From positions 1,941,001 to 2,005,000 of the forward strand of contig NZ_CP130319.1 in the NCBI RefSeq assembly GCF_032271945.1: DNA of 64,000 nt, written 5' to 3'. A model generated the notes under the pieces. It was given only the letters and a program-made list of their open reading frames with translations, was not told the DNA's origin and searched no databases. The number at the start of each line of letters is the position of its first letter. Within the stretch, counting starts at the first letter, position 1. This document shows positions 33,701 through 42,137 of the stretch, one piece after another. Source of the DNA: Paenibacillus sp. MBLB1832 (GTDB taxonomy: Bacteria; Bacillota; Bacilli; Paenibacillales; NBRC-103111). The position numbers were made by a program, and so were the translations under genes.

Positions 33701-36448
33701 ACTGCCGAATTAATCTCGAATGACGATGCGAATCCGGACAACAACACGAATTTCCGGCAAGTGACTTTGCAGAACGATTCGCCGAATGTGGTGATGAACG
33801 GAAGCTTCGAGAACGGCTTGACCGGTTGGAGCAATTGGACGAACTCCATCAGCGTCGATGAAACCAATGGGCAAGCAGGCCCGCACTCGCTCAAAGTCGG
33901 TCATACTGGCAGCAACGGTGACGGAGGCGGTCAAAGCGTCCAGCTGAAGCCGAATACGACGTATGTCCTCGGCGCCTGGGGGAAGAACACGGCTGCCGCA
34001 CCAGCGGGTATGGAGACGGAAGTCGGAGTCAAATATACCGTTCCCGGTGTGAGCGAAGAAGTGCACCACCGGTTGTGGTTTGCAGAAGACAGCTACACGT
34101 ACAAACAGATCACATTTACGACTCCAAATGAGCTGAGCGGAGGAACGTTTTTCATTTGGAAGAAAGCCGCAAATCCGGGGTATGATTTCTATGTTGACGA
34201 TATCGTCTTGAAGGAAGTTCGCAGTCTGGTGGCGAACGGCAGCTTCGAGAACGGTTTGACTGGCTGGGGCAACTGGACGAATTCCAGCACGATCGTAACT
34301 GGAACGTCTCCCGTCGGGAATGCCGCCGTCCAAGTCGGTTTCACCGGGGGGAATGGTGACGGGCTGGGTCAGTCCGTAACGCTCAAGCCGAACACAACTT
34401 ACGTGCTGGGTGTATGGGGTAAAAACGACGGTGATGCGGCGGCGGGACAAGAAACGGAAGTCGGGCTGAAATATCCGGTGCCGGGGCTGTCCGACGAAGT
34501 TCACCATCGGGTGAAGTTTACCGAGAAGGCATACACATACAAGCAGGTTGTATTTACGACGCCCGAGCAATTAGCGGGTAATGGAACGTTATTCATTTGG
34601 AAGCCAAAGAGTGAACCCGGCTTTCATTTCTACGCGGATGGTGTTGTCGTTACTGAACTGAAAAATGCCGTAACCAACCCCGATTTCGAGAATGGGTTGT
34701 CCGGCTGGAACCTGTGGACGCCTACCTTATCGGCGGTATCTGGGTCGGAGCAAGTCGCAAGCGGTGCGAAAGCGCTTCGAATCGGTACGGGGGGCAATCC
34801 CGAGGCAGGCGATGGCGGGGGAATGGATGTCGTTCTCAAGCCGAATACGACCTATTATTTGAGCGCGTGGGGCAAGCACGATCAAGCTATCGGTGCGGCG
34901 AATCCGACGGAGCTCGGCTTCCAATACATGGTCGCAGGCGTGAAGCGGCAGCATAAGCTCTCATTTACGGAAGGGCAGTATACATTCAAGCAGTTGGTGT
35001 TCACAACACCGGCTGAAATGTCGGCGCCGCAGTTTTTCATTTGGAAGGACGAAACGTCAGCGCCTAGCTTCTACGTGGACGACATCGTGCTTACGGAAGC
35101 GCCGAATGCCGCGATCCTCAATTCGGAAAGGCAGCTCGGAACAGAGCTCCCTCCTGTAGAAGAGACGCCTGGCGAGGATCCGCCTCCTGTAGAAGAGACG
35201 CCTGACGAGAGTCCGCAGGTCGAACCGCCGTTTCATGAACCGCTTCCAACCCCCGCACAGGCTTCGGTTAAAGTCGTGAAGCGTGCGGACGGCAGCGTGG
35301 GTATTATATCGTCCTTGCCTGGGAAAGCGGTGAAGGGAAGATCGAAACTGACGATTTCGTCCGACCTAATGGAGCAAGCGCTCGGGCAGCTTAGCGGCCA
35401 AGAGAAACGGTCGCACGTCTTTATTGAGCTCCCGAAAGCGGACGGTGCACGAGTGTATGAGGTGGAACTCCCGATTCAAGCGTTGCCTGCTGGCCAAACG
35501 GTGGTCATTCGCACGGAACTCGCTTCGCTAACGCTTAGTAGTGACCTGCTCCGCGATCAAACGACAACGGCAGATAGTGTAATCTCCCTCCAGGTCAAAG
35601 CCGTGCAGTCGGTGGAGCTCTCGCAGGAATTGTCGTCCCGGCTAGGCAACCGTCCTGTCGTGGATCTAGAGCTGGCAGTTGGCGGCCAGCGCTTGGAATG
35701 GAATAGACCCGGCGCTAAAGTTGAGGTGCACATTCCTTACAAGCCCAATGACAAAGAAATGCAGCAGAAGGAGAAGCTGACCGTATGGTTCATCGATGAC
35801 GCCGGCAAGCCAGTTCCCGTACCGAACGCCTCTTATGAGGATGGCGTCATTCGTTTTAGCACGAGCCACTTTAGTCGTTATGCGGTCGCGTTTGTGGACA
35901 AGACCTTCACCGATCTAACTCAAGCCGAATGGGCACGACAAGACGTCGAGATTATGGCTGCCAAAGGCTTGATCGATGGGAGATCCGAAACAGCTTACGA
36001 TCCCAGCGCCTCAATTACAAGAGCCGAGTTCGTACAGCTACTCGTCCGGGTGATGGAACTGGAAGGGACGGCGGAAGCAGATTTTGTAGACGTTAGCACT
36101 GGCGCTTATTATGCGCGCGCTGTCGGCTTAGCCAAAACCGCAGGTCTGATCGACGGGGTTGCGGCAAACCAGTTCGAGCCAGACGCGTTGATCAGTAGAC
36201 AGGATATGATGGTCATCGCAGCGCGTGCTCTGCGCCTAGCCGGAGCGGCACCTGCCGTGCATGGAGAGATCGGTTTGCAGGCATTCGCCGATGCGGACCA
36301 AGTCGCCGACTACGCGAAGGTAAGCGCCGAGGCGCTCATTCGTGGCGGCTACCTAGAAGGGGATTCGCAAGGGCTCCATCCGGAACGATCGTTCAGCCGA
36401 GCGGAAGCCGCTGTGCTTCTCTACAGGCTGTACCGAAGTATTCAGTAA
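30791..36448 (+). CDS. S-layer-anchored multidomain GH5 glycosidase
   Basis: Cell-surface polysaccharide hydrolase, 1885 residues. Order: signal peptide (about 1-38); LamG/DUF1080-like jelly roll (about 43-235); Pro-Thr linker (about 243-262); CBM (about 270-415); GH5 (about 442-775; acid/base E585 in NEPG, nucleophile E691 in IGEFG); two CARDB-like beta domains (about 776-995); three tandem CBMs (about 1000-1437); Pro/Glu linker; an unrecognised beta-rich domain of about 210 residues; and three SLH domains (from about 1706, 1766 and 1832, with TRAE, SRQD and SRAE motifs). SLH domains bind secondary cell-wall polymer. The GH5 domain is closely related to the divergent free enzyme. The gene is intact. 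Confidence 0.93.
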   Translation: MIYNSWKHQSRMCMLLALMMLVSLLTVAIPIAPQKAEAAALLYGEDFADNLAEGWSQSEGVVVEQGSLRVTETSQSRLSVYESVYFGGDEPYTYAVDVSAVKHGSNWNAGRIICNYNDGSYYALLIPFYDGGGAGDYVELQKVTGGNEVSSIRSNARYAFYTGNGSPTTVRFQISYNPVGSKITVAATPQGGTSVVVFSDVELSDQLGGYIGIGNRSGVGSFDNITVTSSPTPELTVGAPTLPTPTPTPTPTPTPTPTPTEPTVTSPPTADTLISNASFESNARLTYPAQAWMVWANAEIGSDAKAGAHSLKITDVGSGGAGQFVSLEPNKTYKLSFWGKITSGDAWVIVKLKRKDVAQTSDFQTVTVSGGSYTHYETTFTMPADAENGADNAAKSQIGIWKNGTAVLTLDEFSLTEIPSTYPIVPAPTEPVGDVPTMANGNFTTADSRILDPQGHEFLIKGVNVNGPRWPWSRDTLQDMDLMTDTWKFNTVRVNMFPRLARNGVPNNNGDLDKLVTWFTKKKVVVILEDHDFTGQYPKDTAFQTTEQDGTVNYYPSMTELTDYWKSLAETYKDNPYVWFNFLNEPGVGGLSKQDSIERWNTVHTQLIQAVRAQGANNLIMLDEHNWGQGYGYKNGDEDSAVIRKGPGLTSQFGGIVYALHMYGEWNQASERLARYIDKIHSLNLPIIIGEFGTEGTPANTGAVKSMFDAAVSRHAGRMFWHWDGEDRFNLTTGGEKSGGWRVNRINGAEPTNLSWQGKLIWDDTHGLYNTDGIDLSLESISLHSSSPGTSSSNMQAVAVVRNLGRENLPESTAFTVKFYVNNALVSSKTYTGPIRFLDGASVVSDEWVMQGQTAAVRAVLAYAQDTKVANNEQTVSYSTSQPSSGADLVISDIGTGTEAVASGNSLTLTAKVTNRGLTAYSDKNVHVGFKVDGIPAGWSIQLASIPAGGEMTVTSVVPYKVEQERDFVITAELISNDDANPDNNTNFRQVTLQNDSPNVVMNGSFENGLTGWSNWTNSISVDETNGQAGPHSLKVGHTGSNGDGGGQSVQLKPNTTYVLGAWGKNTAAAPAGMETEVGVKYTVPGVSEEVHHRLWFAEDSYTYKQITFTTPNELSGGTFFIWKKAANPGYDFYVDDIVLKEVRSLVANGSFENGLTGWGNWTNSSTIVTGTSPVGNAAVQVGFTGGNGDGLGQSVTLKPNTTYVLGVWGKNDGDAAAGQETEVGLKYPVPGLSDEVHHRVKFTEKAYTYKQVVFTTPEQLAGNGTLFIWKPKSEPGFHFYADGVVVTELKNAVTNPDFENGLSGWNLWTPTLSAVSGSEQVASGAKALRIGTGGNPEAGDGGGMDVVLKPNTTYYLSAWGKHDQAIGAANPTELGFQYMVAGVKRQHKLSFTEGQYTFKQLVFTTPAEMSAPQFFIWKDETSAPSFYVDDIVLTEAPNAAILNSERQLGTELPPVEETPGEDPPPVEETPDESPQVEPPFHEPLPTPAQASVKVVKRADGSVGIISSLPGKAVKGRSKLTISSDLMEQALGQLSGQEKRSHVFIELPKADGARVYEVELPIQALPAGQTVVIRTELASLTLSSDLLRDQTTTADSVISLQVKAVQSVELSQELSSRLGNRPVVDLELAVGGQRLEWNRPGAKVEVHIPYKPNDKEMQQKEKLTVWFIDDAGKPVPVPNASYEDGVIRFSTSHFSRYAVAFVDKTFTDLTQAEWARQDVEIMAAKGLIDGRSETAYDPSASITRAEFVQLLVRVMELEGTAEADFVDVSTGAYYARAVGLAKTAGLIDGVAANQFEPDALISRQDMMVIAARALRLAGAAPAVHGEIGLQAFADADQVADYAKVSAEALIRGGYLEGDSQGLHPERSFSRAEAAVLLYRLYRSIQ
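31517..31570 (+). repeat. Six-base tandem repeat coding the Pro-Thr linker
   Basis: Repeated CCGACG/CCGACA units encode alternating Pro-Thr between two modules of the S-layer GH5 protein. The reading frame is kept; copy number is likely to vary between strains. Confidence 0.85.
33785..35098 (+). repeat. Three tandem CBM-coding repeats in the S-layer GH5 gene
   Basis: Three units of about 430 bp, each opening with NGSFENGLTGW-type sequence (third copy NPDFENGLSGW) and sharing LKPNTTYVLG/YYLS, then FTTP and FIWK. The first two copies are closest to each other, which suggests recent duplication. Confidence 0.8.
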
Positions 36449-36551
36449 GCTGTCTCGGCTGAAGAGAAGACAAACGAACAAAATTACACTGTCGATCGGA
36501 CAAAAACACCCCCACAGGCCACCCGTGCGATAGACAGGCATCCTACTTCAG

Positions 36552-36579
36552 TTGTACGATTTACACACCATGTTATACG
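36552..36579 (+). promoter_or_regulatory. Possible sigma-A promoter of the first Lpl-type operon
   Basis: TTGTAC, 16 bp, TATACG, ending about 65 bp before the ATG. The match is moderate. The rest of the 195-bp gap holds an imperfect inverted repeat (36489-36498/36528-36537) and nothing else clear. Confidence 0.35.
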
Positions 36580-36643
36580 AAGCTTCATGCTAAGATAAAG
36601 TTGTCAAGCAGCTCAACACTATAAATGAAAAGGGGCTAAAACC

Positions 36644-38356
36644 ATGAAAAAAGTTATCATCAGCGCTTTCGCCTTGACGCTGACACTTTCGCTATCAGGA
36701 TGCGCCAGCAAGGATTCAGGAAGCAGCAATACGACAAGCCCGGCACCGTCATCTTCCTCGACGCAAACGCCGGTCCAGAAAGGTCCTTTTGCTAAATATG
36801 ACAAGACGGTTGAATTCACAGCCGTTATGGGCGTTAACCAAGACCCCAAGTTCCCTGCGGGTCAATCGTATGAGAACAACCCATTTCTGAACTTCGTCCA
36901 AGACACGCTGAATGTTAAGCAAAAGTTGCTGTGGACGGCTCCAACGGATGGCGAGCAATATTTCAAGAAGCTGAGCATATCGTTCGCGAGTGGTGATCTG
37001 CCGGACATTTTCTCCATCGATACAGACAAGGCTCCAGCTTTACTGAAGCAGCTCATTGATGCGGGCCAGATCGAGGATTTAACGCAAGTATACAAAGATT
37101 ATGCTTCCGATGATGTCAAGAAAAACTTCGAACTCGGACAGAACAACGCCTTGAACAGCGCGACGTTCGGCGGCAAGCTGATGGCGATCCCGAACAGCAG
37201 CGATGCTGCGCAGACGAACGTCATCTGGGTTCGCCAAGATTGGCTCGACAAGCAAGGGTTGAAGCCGCCGCAAACACTCGATGATCTCAGAGCAATCGCC
37301 AAAGCGTTCGCAACCGGCGATCCGGACGGCAACGGCAAGAACGATACGGTTGGTCTGTCCGTAGCAGGAGTAAACTCATTAACGGCACCGTCCGGTTCGA
37401 TGCACTCCTTGGATGTGATTTTCAACTACTTCAACGCATACCCGAGCATTTGGCTAAAAGATAAAGACGGTAAGCTCGTGTGGGGCGGCGTTCAGCCCGA
37501 AGTGAAAGACGCTTTGGCCGTTATGGCGGACATGTTCAAGAACAAAGAGCTTGACCCCGAATTCGGCGTTAAAGATAACGGCAAGACGACCGCTGATCTT
37601 GGCGCAGGTAAATCGGGTCTAGTCTTCCAGCCTTGGTGGGCACCGCTTTATCCGCTAGGCAACACGCTGCAAAATAACCCGAACGCGAACTGGAAAGCGT
37701 ATAGTCTGCCAGGTAAGGACGGCAAGATACACGCAACCTTCGATAAGCTGGCGACGCAATACCTCGTAGTCAAGAAGGGGTTTAAGAATCCGGAGCTTGC
37801 TGTCAAGCTGGCTAACCTGTCGACCGCTATGAAGATGAACAAGTATCCCGACATTTCGAAGAAGCGCTTGGAAGATTACAGTGCGGCTTCCTCGAGCGCA
37901 CAGTGGGGCTTCGTAGGCGGCGGAGCGCAAGTCATCGATCCGTTTACGGTAGAATCAACACAGAAGAAAATTACGGATGTTATTGGCGGCAAGCTGGACG
38001 TGTCCAAGCTGGACCAAGAAGAGAAGTCCATTTACGACAAAATCAAGAAGTTTGAGCCGAACGTCGGAAAACCGGTTGCGAAGGAGCTAGTCCCGGATTG
38101 GCAGCAACATGCGGCTTGGATGTACGGTCTTGCACCGACGACGAAAACGCCGACATCGATCATCTACAATGGATTTAACGGTACGACGGATTCCATGTCC
38201 AAGAACTGGACGTCGCTGCAGGACTTGACCAAAGAAAGTTATTTGAAAATTATTATGGGTCGCGAACCGATCAGCTACTTCGACACTTTTGTGAAGCGCT
38301 GGAACGAAATGGGCGGCGAAGCGATTACTAAAGAAGTACAGAACTATAAACAATAA
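36644..38356 (+). CDS. LplA-type extracellular solute-binding lipoprotein, importer 1
   Basis: Lipid-anchored oligosaccharide receptor, 570 residues, the larger size typical of LplA/YtcQ proteins. The lipobox SLSGC puts the lipidated Cys at about residue 20, followed by a Ser/Thr/Pro spacer. Conserved patterns include LPDIFSID, WVRQDWLDKQGLKPPQTLDDLRAIAKAFATGDPDGNGKNDTVG and the C-terminal RWNEMGGEAITKEVQNY. It heads an operon with two permeases; a hairpin lies just after the stop. Downstream YesM/YesN genes probably sense its substrate. Together with GH5 and GH130, a plant-type polysaccharide fragment is the likely ligand (inference). Confidence 0.9.
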   Translation: MKKVIISAFALTLTLSLSGCASKDSGSSNTTSPAPSSSSTQTPVQKGPFAKYDKTVEFTAVMGVNQDPKFPAGQSYENNPFLNFVQDTLNVKQKLLWTAPTDGEQYFKKLSISFASGDLPDIFSIDTDKAPALLKQLIDAGQIEDLTQVYKDYASDDVKKNFELGQNNALNSATFGGKLMAIPNSSDAAQTNVIWVRQDWLDKQGLKPPQTLDDLRAIAKAFATGDPDGNGKNDTVGLSVAGVNSLTAPSGSMHSLDVIFNYFNAYPSIWLKDKDGKLVWGGVQPEVKDALAVMADMFKNKELDPEFGVKDNGKTTADLGAGKSGLVFQPWWAPLYPLGNTLQNNPNANWKAYSLPGKDGKIHATFDKLATQYLVVKKGFKNPELAVKLANLSTAMKMNKYPDISKKRLEDYSAASSSAQWGFVGGGAQVIDPFTVESTQKKITDVIGGKLDVSKLDQEEKSIYDKIKKFEPNVGKPVAKELVPDWQQHAAWMYGLAPTTKTPTSIIYNGFNGTTDSMSKNWTSLQDLTKESYLKIIMGREPISYFDTFVKRWNEMGGEAITKEVQNYKQ

Positions 38357-38365
38357 GCGGCAGAA

Positions 38366-38398
38366 CAAGGGGCGTCGAGTTTGGCTTGGCGCCCTTTG
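38366..38398 (+). terminator. Hairpin between binding-protein and permease genes
   Basis: CAAGGGGCG pairs with CGCCCTTTG (one G-T wobble) around a 15-base loop. There is no long T tract; a likely partial terminator or 3' stabiliser that raises binding-protein levels. Confidence 0.55.
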
Positions 38399-38419
38399 TC
38401 TATCCGAGGAGGGAAACGT

Positions 38420-39352
38420 ATGGAAGCCGTCGTCGTTCGAAAATCCATGGACAGAAAAAAAACTATGCTGCGAACCAATACCTTTCATTATTTGCTGATG
38501 CTGGCTCCAGGCTTTATCGTCATTGCTCTTATTAATTTGTTGCCGATGTACGGGATTCTCATTGCATTTAAACATTTTAACGTAGGTCTTGGCGTGTGGA
38601 AGTCTCCTTGGACAGGATGGGAAAATTTCGATGCCGTCTTGCGCAATCCGTCCAGTTTCAAGGTGATAAAGAATACGCTTGTGATTGCGGTGATGAAAAT
38701 TATTGCAGGTCAAATCGTACCACTTGCATTTGCTTTGCTGCTGAACGAAGTAAGGATTAGATCGTTCAAGCGGATAGTCCAAACCGTGGTCTATCTTCCC
38801 CATTTTTTATCTTGGGTTATTCTTGCCGGCATTATCCGCGATATGCTTTCGCTTGACGGTCTCATCAACAAGTTAGTGATCGCTCTCGGACTCCAGCCCA
38901 TCATGTTTCTTGGCAGCAACACGTGGTTTCGGCCGATTATTATCCTTACCGATGTTTGGAAGGAATTCGGTTTTGCGGCCATCGTCTATCTCGCTGCGTT
39001 GACGGCGATCAATCCATCTCTCTATGAAGCAGGGGATATGGACGGGGCCACCCGCATGCAGAAGCTTCGTTTCATTACACTGCCGAGTCTATCCCCTACG
39101 ATCGTTCTACTAGCTACCTTAAGCTTGCAAAATGTATTAAACGCTGGCTTCGACCAAGTGTTTAACTTGTACAACAATTTGGTCTACGATACAGGAGATA
39201 TTATCGACACGTATGTGTACCGGATGGGTCTGGAAAATTTGCAATACGAAATCGGGACCGCTGTTGGCTTAATTAAATCCGTAATCAGTATGGCATTGAT
39301 CATAATCGCCTATAAATTGGCTTCCAAATATGCAAACTATCGGATCTTTTGA
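38420..39352 (+). CDS. LplB-type ABC permease, importer 1
   Basis: Membrane subunit of an oligosaccharide importer, 310 residues with six helices. The LplB signature ALLLNEVRIRSFKRIVQTVVYLPHFLSWVI and the EAA loop YEAGDMDGATRMQKLRFITLPSL are both clear, and the C-terminus ANYRIF is typical. The start is set by GGAGGG just before the ATG at 38420; the frame is open further upstream but without a ribosome site. It is 15 bp before the partner permease. No ATPase gene is present. Confidence 0.93.
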   Translation: MEAVVVRKSMDRKKTMLRTNTFHYLLMLAPGFIVIALINLLPMYGILIAFKHFNVGLGVWKSPWTGWENFDAVLRNPSSFKVIKNTLVIAVMKIIAGQIVPLAFALLLNEVRIRSFKRIVQTVVYLPHFLSWVILAGIIRDMLSLDGLINKLVIALGLQPIMFLGSNTWFRPIIILTDVWKEFGFAAIVYLAALTAINPSLYEAGDMDGATRMQKLRFITLPSLSPTIVLLATLSLQNVLNAGFDQVFNLYNNLVYDTGDIIDTYVYRMGLENLQYEIGTAVGLIKSVISMALIIIAYKLASKYANYRIF

Positions 39353-39367
39353 CAAGGAGGTTCAACC

Positions 39368-40261
39368 ATGAGTACCGCAACCGCGCTTAGCCGCAAAAAA
39401 ACGTCTACCGCCGACCTCGTCATTATAGGCGCCATGATCGTGATATCAGCCCTGTGCATGTTTCCGTTATTGCATAATTTAGCCGTCTCTTTTAGCTCGC
39501 AAGGGCCTGCCAATGCCGGTCTAGTCACGGTGTGGCCAGTCCAACCTACGCTGTCGTCCTATCTGGAAATTATCAAGGACGAGAAATTTTTTCAAGCGCT
39601 GTGGGTGTCGATCGAGCGGGTGTTCTTTGTAACAGTGCTCGCCTTTCTGCTTACCGTTCATATCGCTTTCCCTCTGTCACGGGACGCGAAACAGTTTCCC
39701 CTGCGAAGCGTCTTCGTATGGCTGCTCGTGTTCGTCATGATGTTTAACGGCGGACTGATTCCGTTCTACCTCGCGATGAAAAAGCTTCACTTAACGAACA
39801 GCTTCTGGGGGCTTGTAATACCGCTCGTCATCAACGTCTTCAACGTTATCCTGGTCATTAACTTCTTCCGGAATATCCCGAAGGAGCTGGACGAAAGCGC
39901 CAGTATCGACGGAGCGGGACCGTGGAAAGTGCTGTATGCCGTATACCTCCCGCTATCGGTGCCAGTGCTTGCGACTATTACCTTATTCAATATCGTGAAC
40001 ACGTGGAATGAATATTTTCTAGGATTGATTATGGTGCAGAATCAAGCGCAGATCCCTCTACAGACCTATATTCAACAAATTATCGTGCAGATCGACCCGA
40101 CTCGTATCGCCAGCGGTGATACGGCGTATTTAGCGAACATCTCCAACAAGACACTGAACGCCGCTAAAATCATGGTTACGATGATTCCTATCATGCTCGT
40201 TTACCCGTTTCTGCAGCGCTATTTTATTAACGGCATCATGCTTGGCTCCGTCAAGGAGTAA
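39368..40261 (+). CDS. LplC/YtcP-type ABC permease, importer 1
   Basis: Second membrane subunit, 297 residues, six helices. The EAA loop reads ELDESASIDGAGPWKVLYAVYLPLSVP and the C-terminus YPFLQRYFINGIMLGSVKE is diagnostic. AAGGAGG sits 7 bp before the ATG. A terminator-like hairpin follows the gene before the sensor kinase, so kinase and regulator may be expressed separately or at a lower level. Confidence 0.93.
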   Translation: MSTATALSRKKTSTADLVIIGAMIVISALCMFPLLHNLAVSFSSQGPANAGLVTVWPVQPTLSSYLEIIKDEKFFQALWVSIERVFFVTVLAFLLTVHIAFPLSRDAKQFPLRSVFVWLLVFVMMFNGGLIPFYLAMKKLHLTNSFWGLVIPLVINVFNVILVINFFRNIPKELDESASIDGAGPWKVLYAVYLPLSVPVLATITLFNIVNTWNEYFLGLIMVQNQAQIPLQTYIQQIIVQIDPTRIASGDTAYLANISNKTLNAAKIMVTMIPIMLVYPFLQRYFINGIMLGSVKE

Positions 40262-40267
40262 TGTGAT

Positions 40268-40325
40268 ATCCCTTTCCGATCTTGGGTAGCAGGCCTCTCC
40301 ATAGACTGGGAAGGGATGCTTTTTA
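40268..40325 (+). terminator. Terminator between importer 1 and its two-component genes
   Basis: ATCCCTTTCC and GGGAAGGGAT pair with one mismatch around a loop of about 30 bases, followed by TTTTTAT. Probably an intrinsic terminator, possibly leaky. Confidence 0.55.
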
Positions 40326-40385
40326 TATCGAATAATGTCATAATAGGGACAGCATCGCCATTTAAACGAACGGTAGGGGATCAGC

Positions 40386-42137
40386 TTGGGTAAACTCTCC
40401 ATAAGGCCGCCATACACACTTCGCAGCCGGTTCTTTTCCATTCTTATTGTGAGCGCCTTGATACCGCTCCTTCTGCTAGGTCTAACATCCTATTATACAA
40501 TCTATATGCTTCTCGAGAACAAAGTGGAGCGGGGCATCCGCAACTCACTTGAGGTGGAAAGGTTGAACGTGGAGAACTTAATCAGTAATTTGGACTTCGC
40601 TTCCAAACAGCTGGTGTACGGTTCCATCGGCAGCAGAATTAATTCCTATCTTAGTTCCTCCAGTTACGATCAGTACGAATTTACCAAAAATATTACAGAA
40701 TCGCTCGAAACAACAACGTATACGAACCCGCTGATCGGCACGATGTTTTATTATTTGCCAGCCACCGGTGAAGAATTGTTTAATTTTTTCCAGTTGAAGA
40801 ACATCAACCCCCTGCAATTCGACGAGCTGGGCAGCGGTCAGGATGTCGCTTATTATGCTCCGCATCCGCCAATGAATGTGATCGAGACCAAGCCGCTCGT
40901 GCTCTCGATTACCAGAAAGTTGAAACTGTCCGATGGGGATAAGAAGAGAGAAGTTTATGCGTATTTGGAGACGACAGGGGCGGCATATCAAGGCGTCTTC
41001 CGCAACGAGCAATACGGATTTAACGCCGTTCGGGCACTGCTCAGCTCGGAGGGGAAGGTCGTATACTCCGAAAATATGAAGCTTCTTCCTGTGGGACTTA
41101 CCTCGGACGAGCTGTCGGAGAAAATCGGAGACAGTCATTATATATTCAAGGATAAGGGCAAGCAAGGTTGGCAAATAGCCGTTTTCGTCAAGAAAAATGA
41201 AGTCAACGCCGAAATCAATCAGTGGATCGTCTCTTATAGCCTCATTGCCTTTTTTTCGTTGACGATCTCCTTAATTCTCGCTTATGCATTGTGGAGGACG
41301 ATTTACAGGCCGCTCGTGAACGTCAAGCGCGAGATTCAGCTGCTGTCCAACAATCAGTGGGACAGTCCGGTCAAAAAGATGGGGATTAGGGAATTCGACG
41401 AATTGCTGAGCAATTTCATGAATATGAAGCTTCGGATCACCGATTTGCTGCAGGAAGTGCAGGAGAAGGAGAAGAAAAAGAAGCAACTGGAAATCGAGAA
41501 GCTGCTGTATCAGATCAATCCGCATTTTCTATATAACACGCTGAATACCATCCAGTGGTACGGCATGATGATCGGGCATAAGGAAATCGTCACGTTAGCC
41601 AAAGCGTTCTCACGGGTGCTGCATTACAACCTGGGCAAAGAAGGGACGATCGTGACGGTAAGTGCGGAAATCGAAGCGTTGAAAGATTACATTCAGCTTC
41701 AGCAGATTCGGTACAATTACAATTTCCAAATTGACATTGAGGCGCAGCCTGAAACGCTAACGAAAAATTTGCCCCGATTCATCTTGCAGCCACTTGTCGA
41801 GAATGCGCTGTATCACGCCTTTAAGGATGACGGAGGACGTATTCTCGTGCGCTGCGTGCTGCTGCCGGATGGTTTCCTGCAAGTGACGGTTGAAGATAAC
41901 GGGCAAGGCATTTCCGAAGACAAGCTGCGAACGCTGTTTGAGGAGCAGTCGGATTCGTCCAAGCGGGGTATGGGGATTGGACTCAGCTTCGTCAACAACC
42001 AGTTAAAGTCCCACTACGGAGAGACTTATGGACTTCAGGTTACGAGTACGCTCGGCGAAGGCACCGTGATGATCATTCGGGTCCCTTCGGAAATTAAGGA
42101 GGAACAGAGCCATGATAGAAGCATTAATCGTCGATGA
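40386..42137 (+). CDS. YesM-type sensor histidine kinase
   Basis: Membrane sensor kinase, 583 residues. Helix 1 lies at about 17-40, an extracellular Cache-like sensor at about 45-275, helix 2 at about 280-303, then a HAMP segment and coiled coil. The His_kinase domain has phospho-acceptor H380 (QINPHFLYNTLN), and the ATPase domain shows QPLVENALYHAF and VEDNGQGIS. Translation begins at TTG, preceded by AGGGGAT; no ATG precedes helix 1. The stop overlaps the regulator gene by 26 bp. It likely senses oligosaccharides, directly or through the LplA protein, and activates importer 1 and the adjacent secreted enzymes. Confidence 0.93.
   Translation: MGKLSIRPPYTLRSRFFSILIVSALIPLLLLGLTSYYTIYMLLENKVERGIRNSLEVERLNVENLISNLDFASKQLVYGSIGSRINSYLSSSSYDQYEFTKNITESLETTTYTNPLIGTMFYYLPATGEELFNFFQLKNINPLQFDELGSGQDVAYYAPHPPMNVIETKPLVLSITRKLKLSDGDKKREVYAYLETTGAAYQGVFRNEQYGFNAVRALLSSEGKVVYSENMKLLPVGLTSDELSEKIGDSHYIFKDKGKQGWQIAVFVKKNEVNAEINQWIVSYSLIAFFSLTISLILAYALWRTIYRPLVNVKREIQLLSNNQWDSPVKKMGIREFDELLSNFMNMKLRITDLLQEVQEKEKKKKQLEIEKLLYQINPHFLYNTLNTIQWYGMMIGHKEIVTLAKAFSRVLHYNLGKEGTIVTVSAEIEALKDYIQLQQIRYNYNFQIDIEAQPETLTKNLPRFILQPLVENALYHAFKDDGGRILVRCVLLPDGFLQVTVEDNGQGISEDKLRTLFEEQSDSSKRGMGIGLSFVNNQLKSHYGETYGLQVTSTLGEGTVMIIRVPSEIKEEQSHDRSINRR

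Noticed and set aside
33710-34570. Minus-strand open frame of 286 codons
   Set aside because: It is the mirror of the tandem CBM repeats in the S-layer GH5 gene; there is no ribosome site or recognisable protein, and similar mirrors occur opposite the other repeats.
36489-36537. Inverted repeat CTGTCGATCG/CGATAGACAG after the S-layer GH5 gene as a terminator
   Set aside because: The arms are imperfect, the loop is about 30 bases and there is no T tract; too weak to call.
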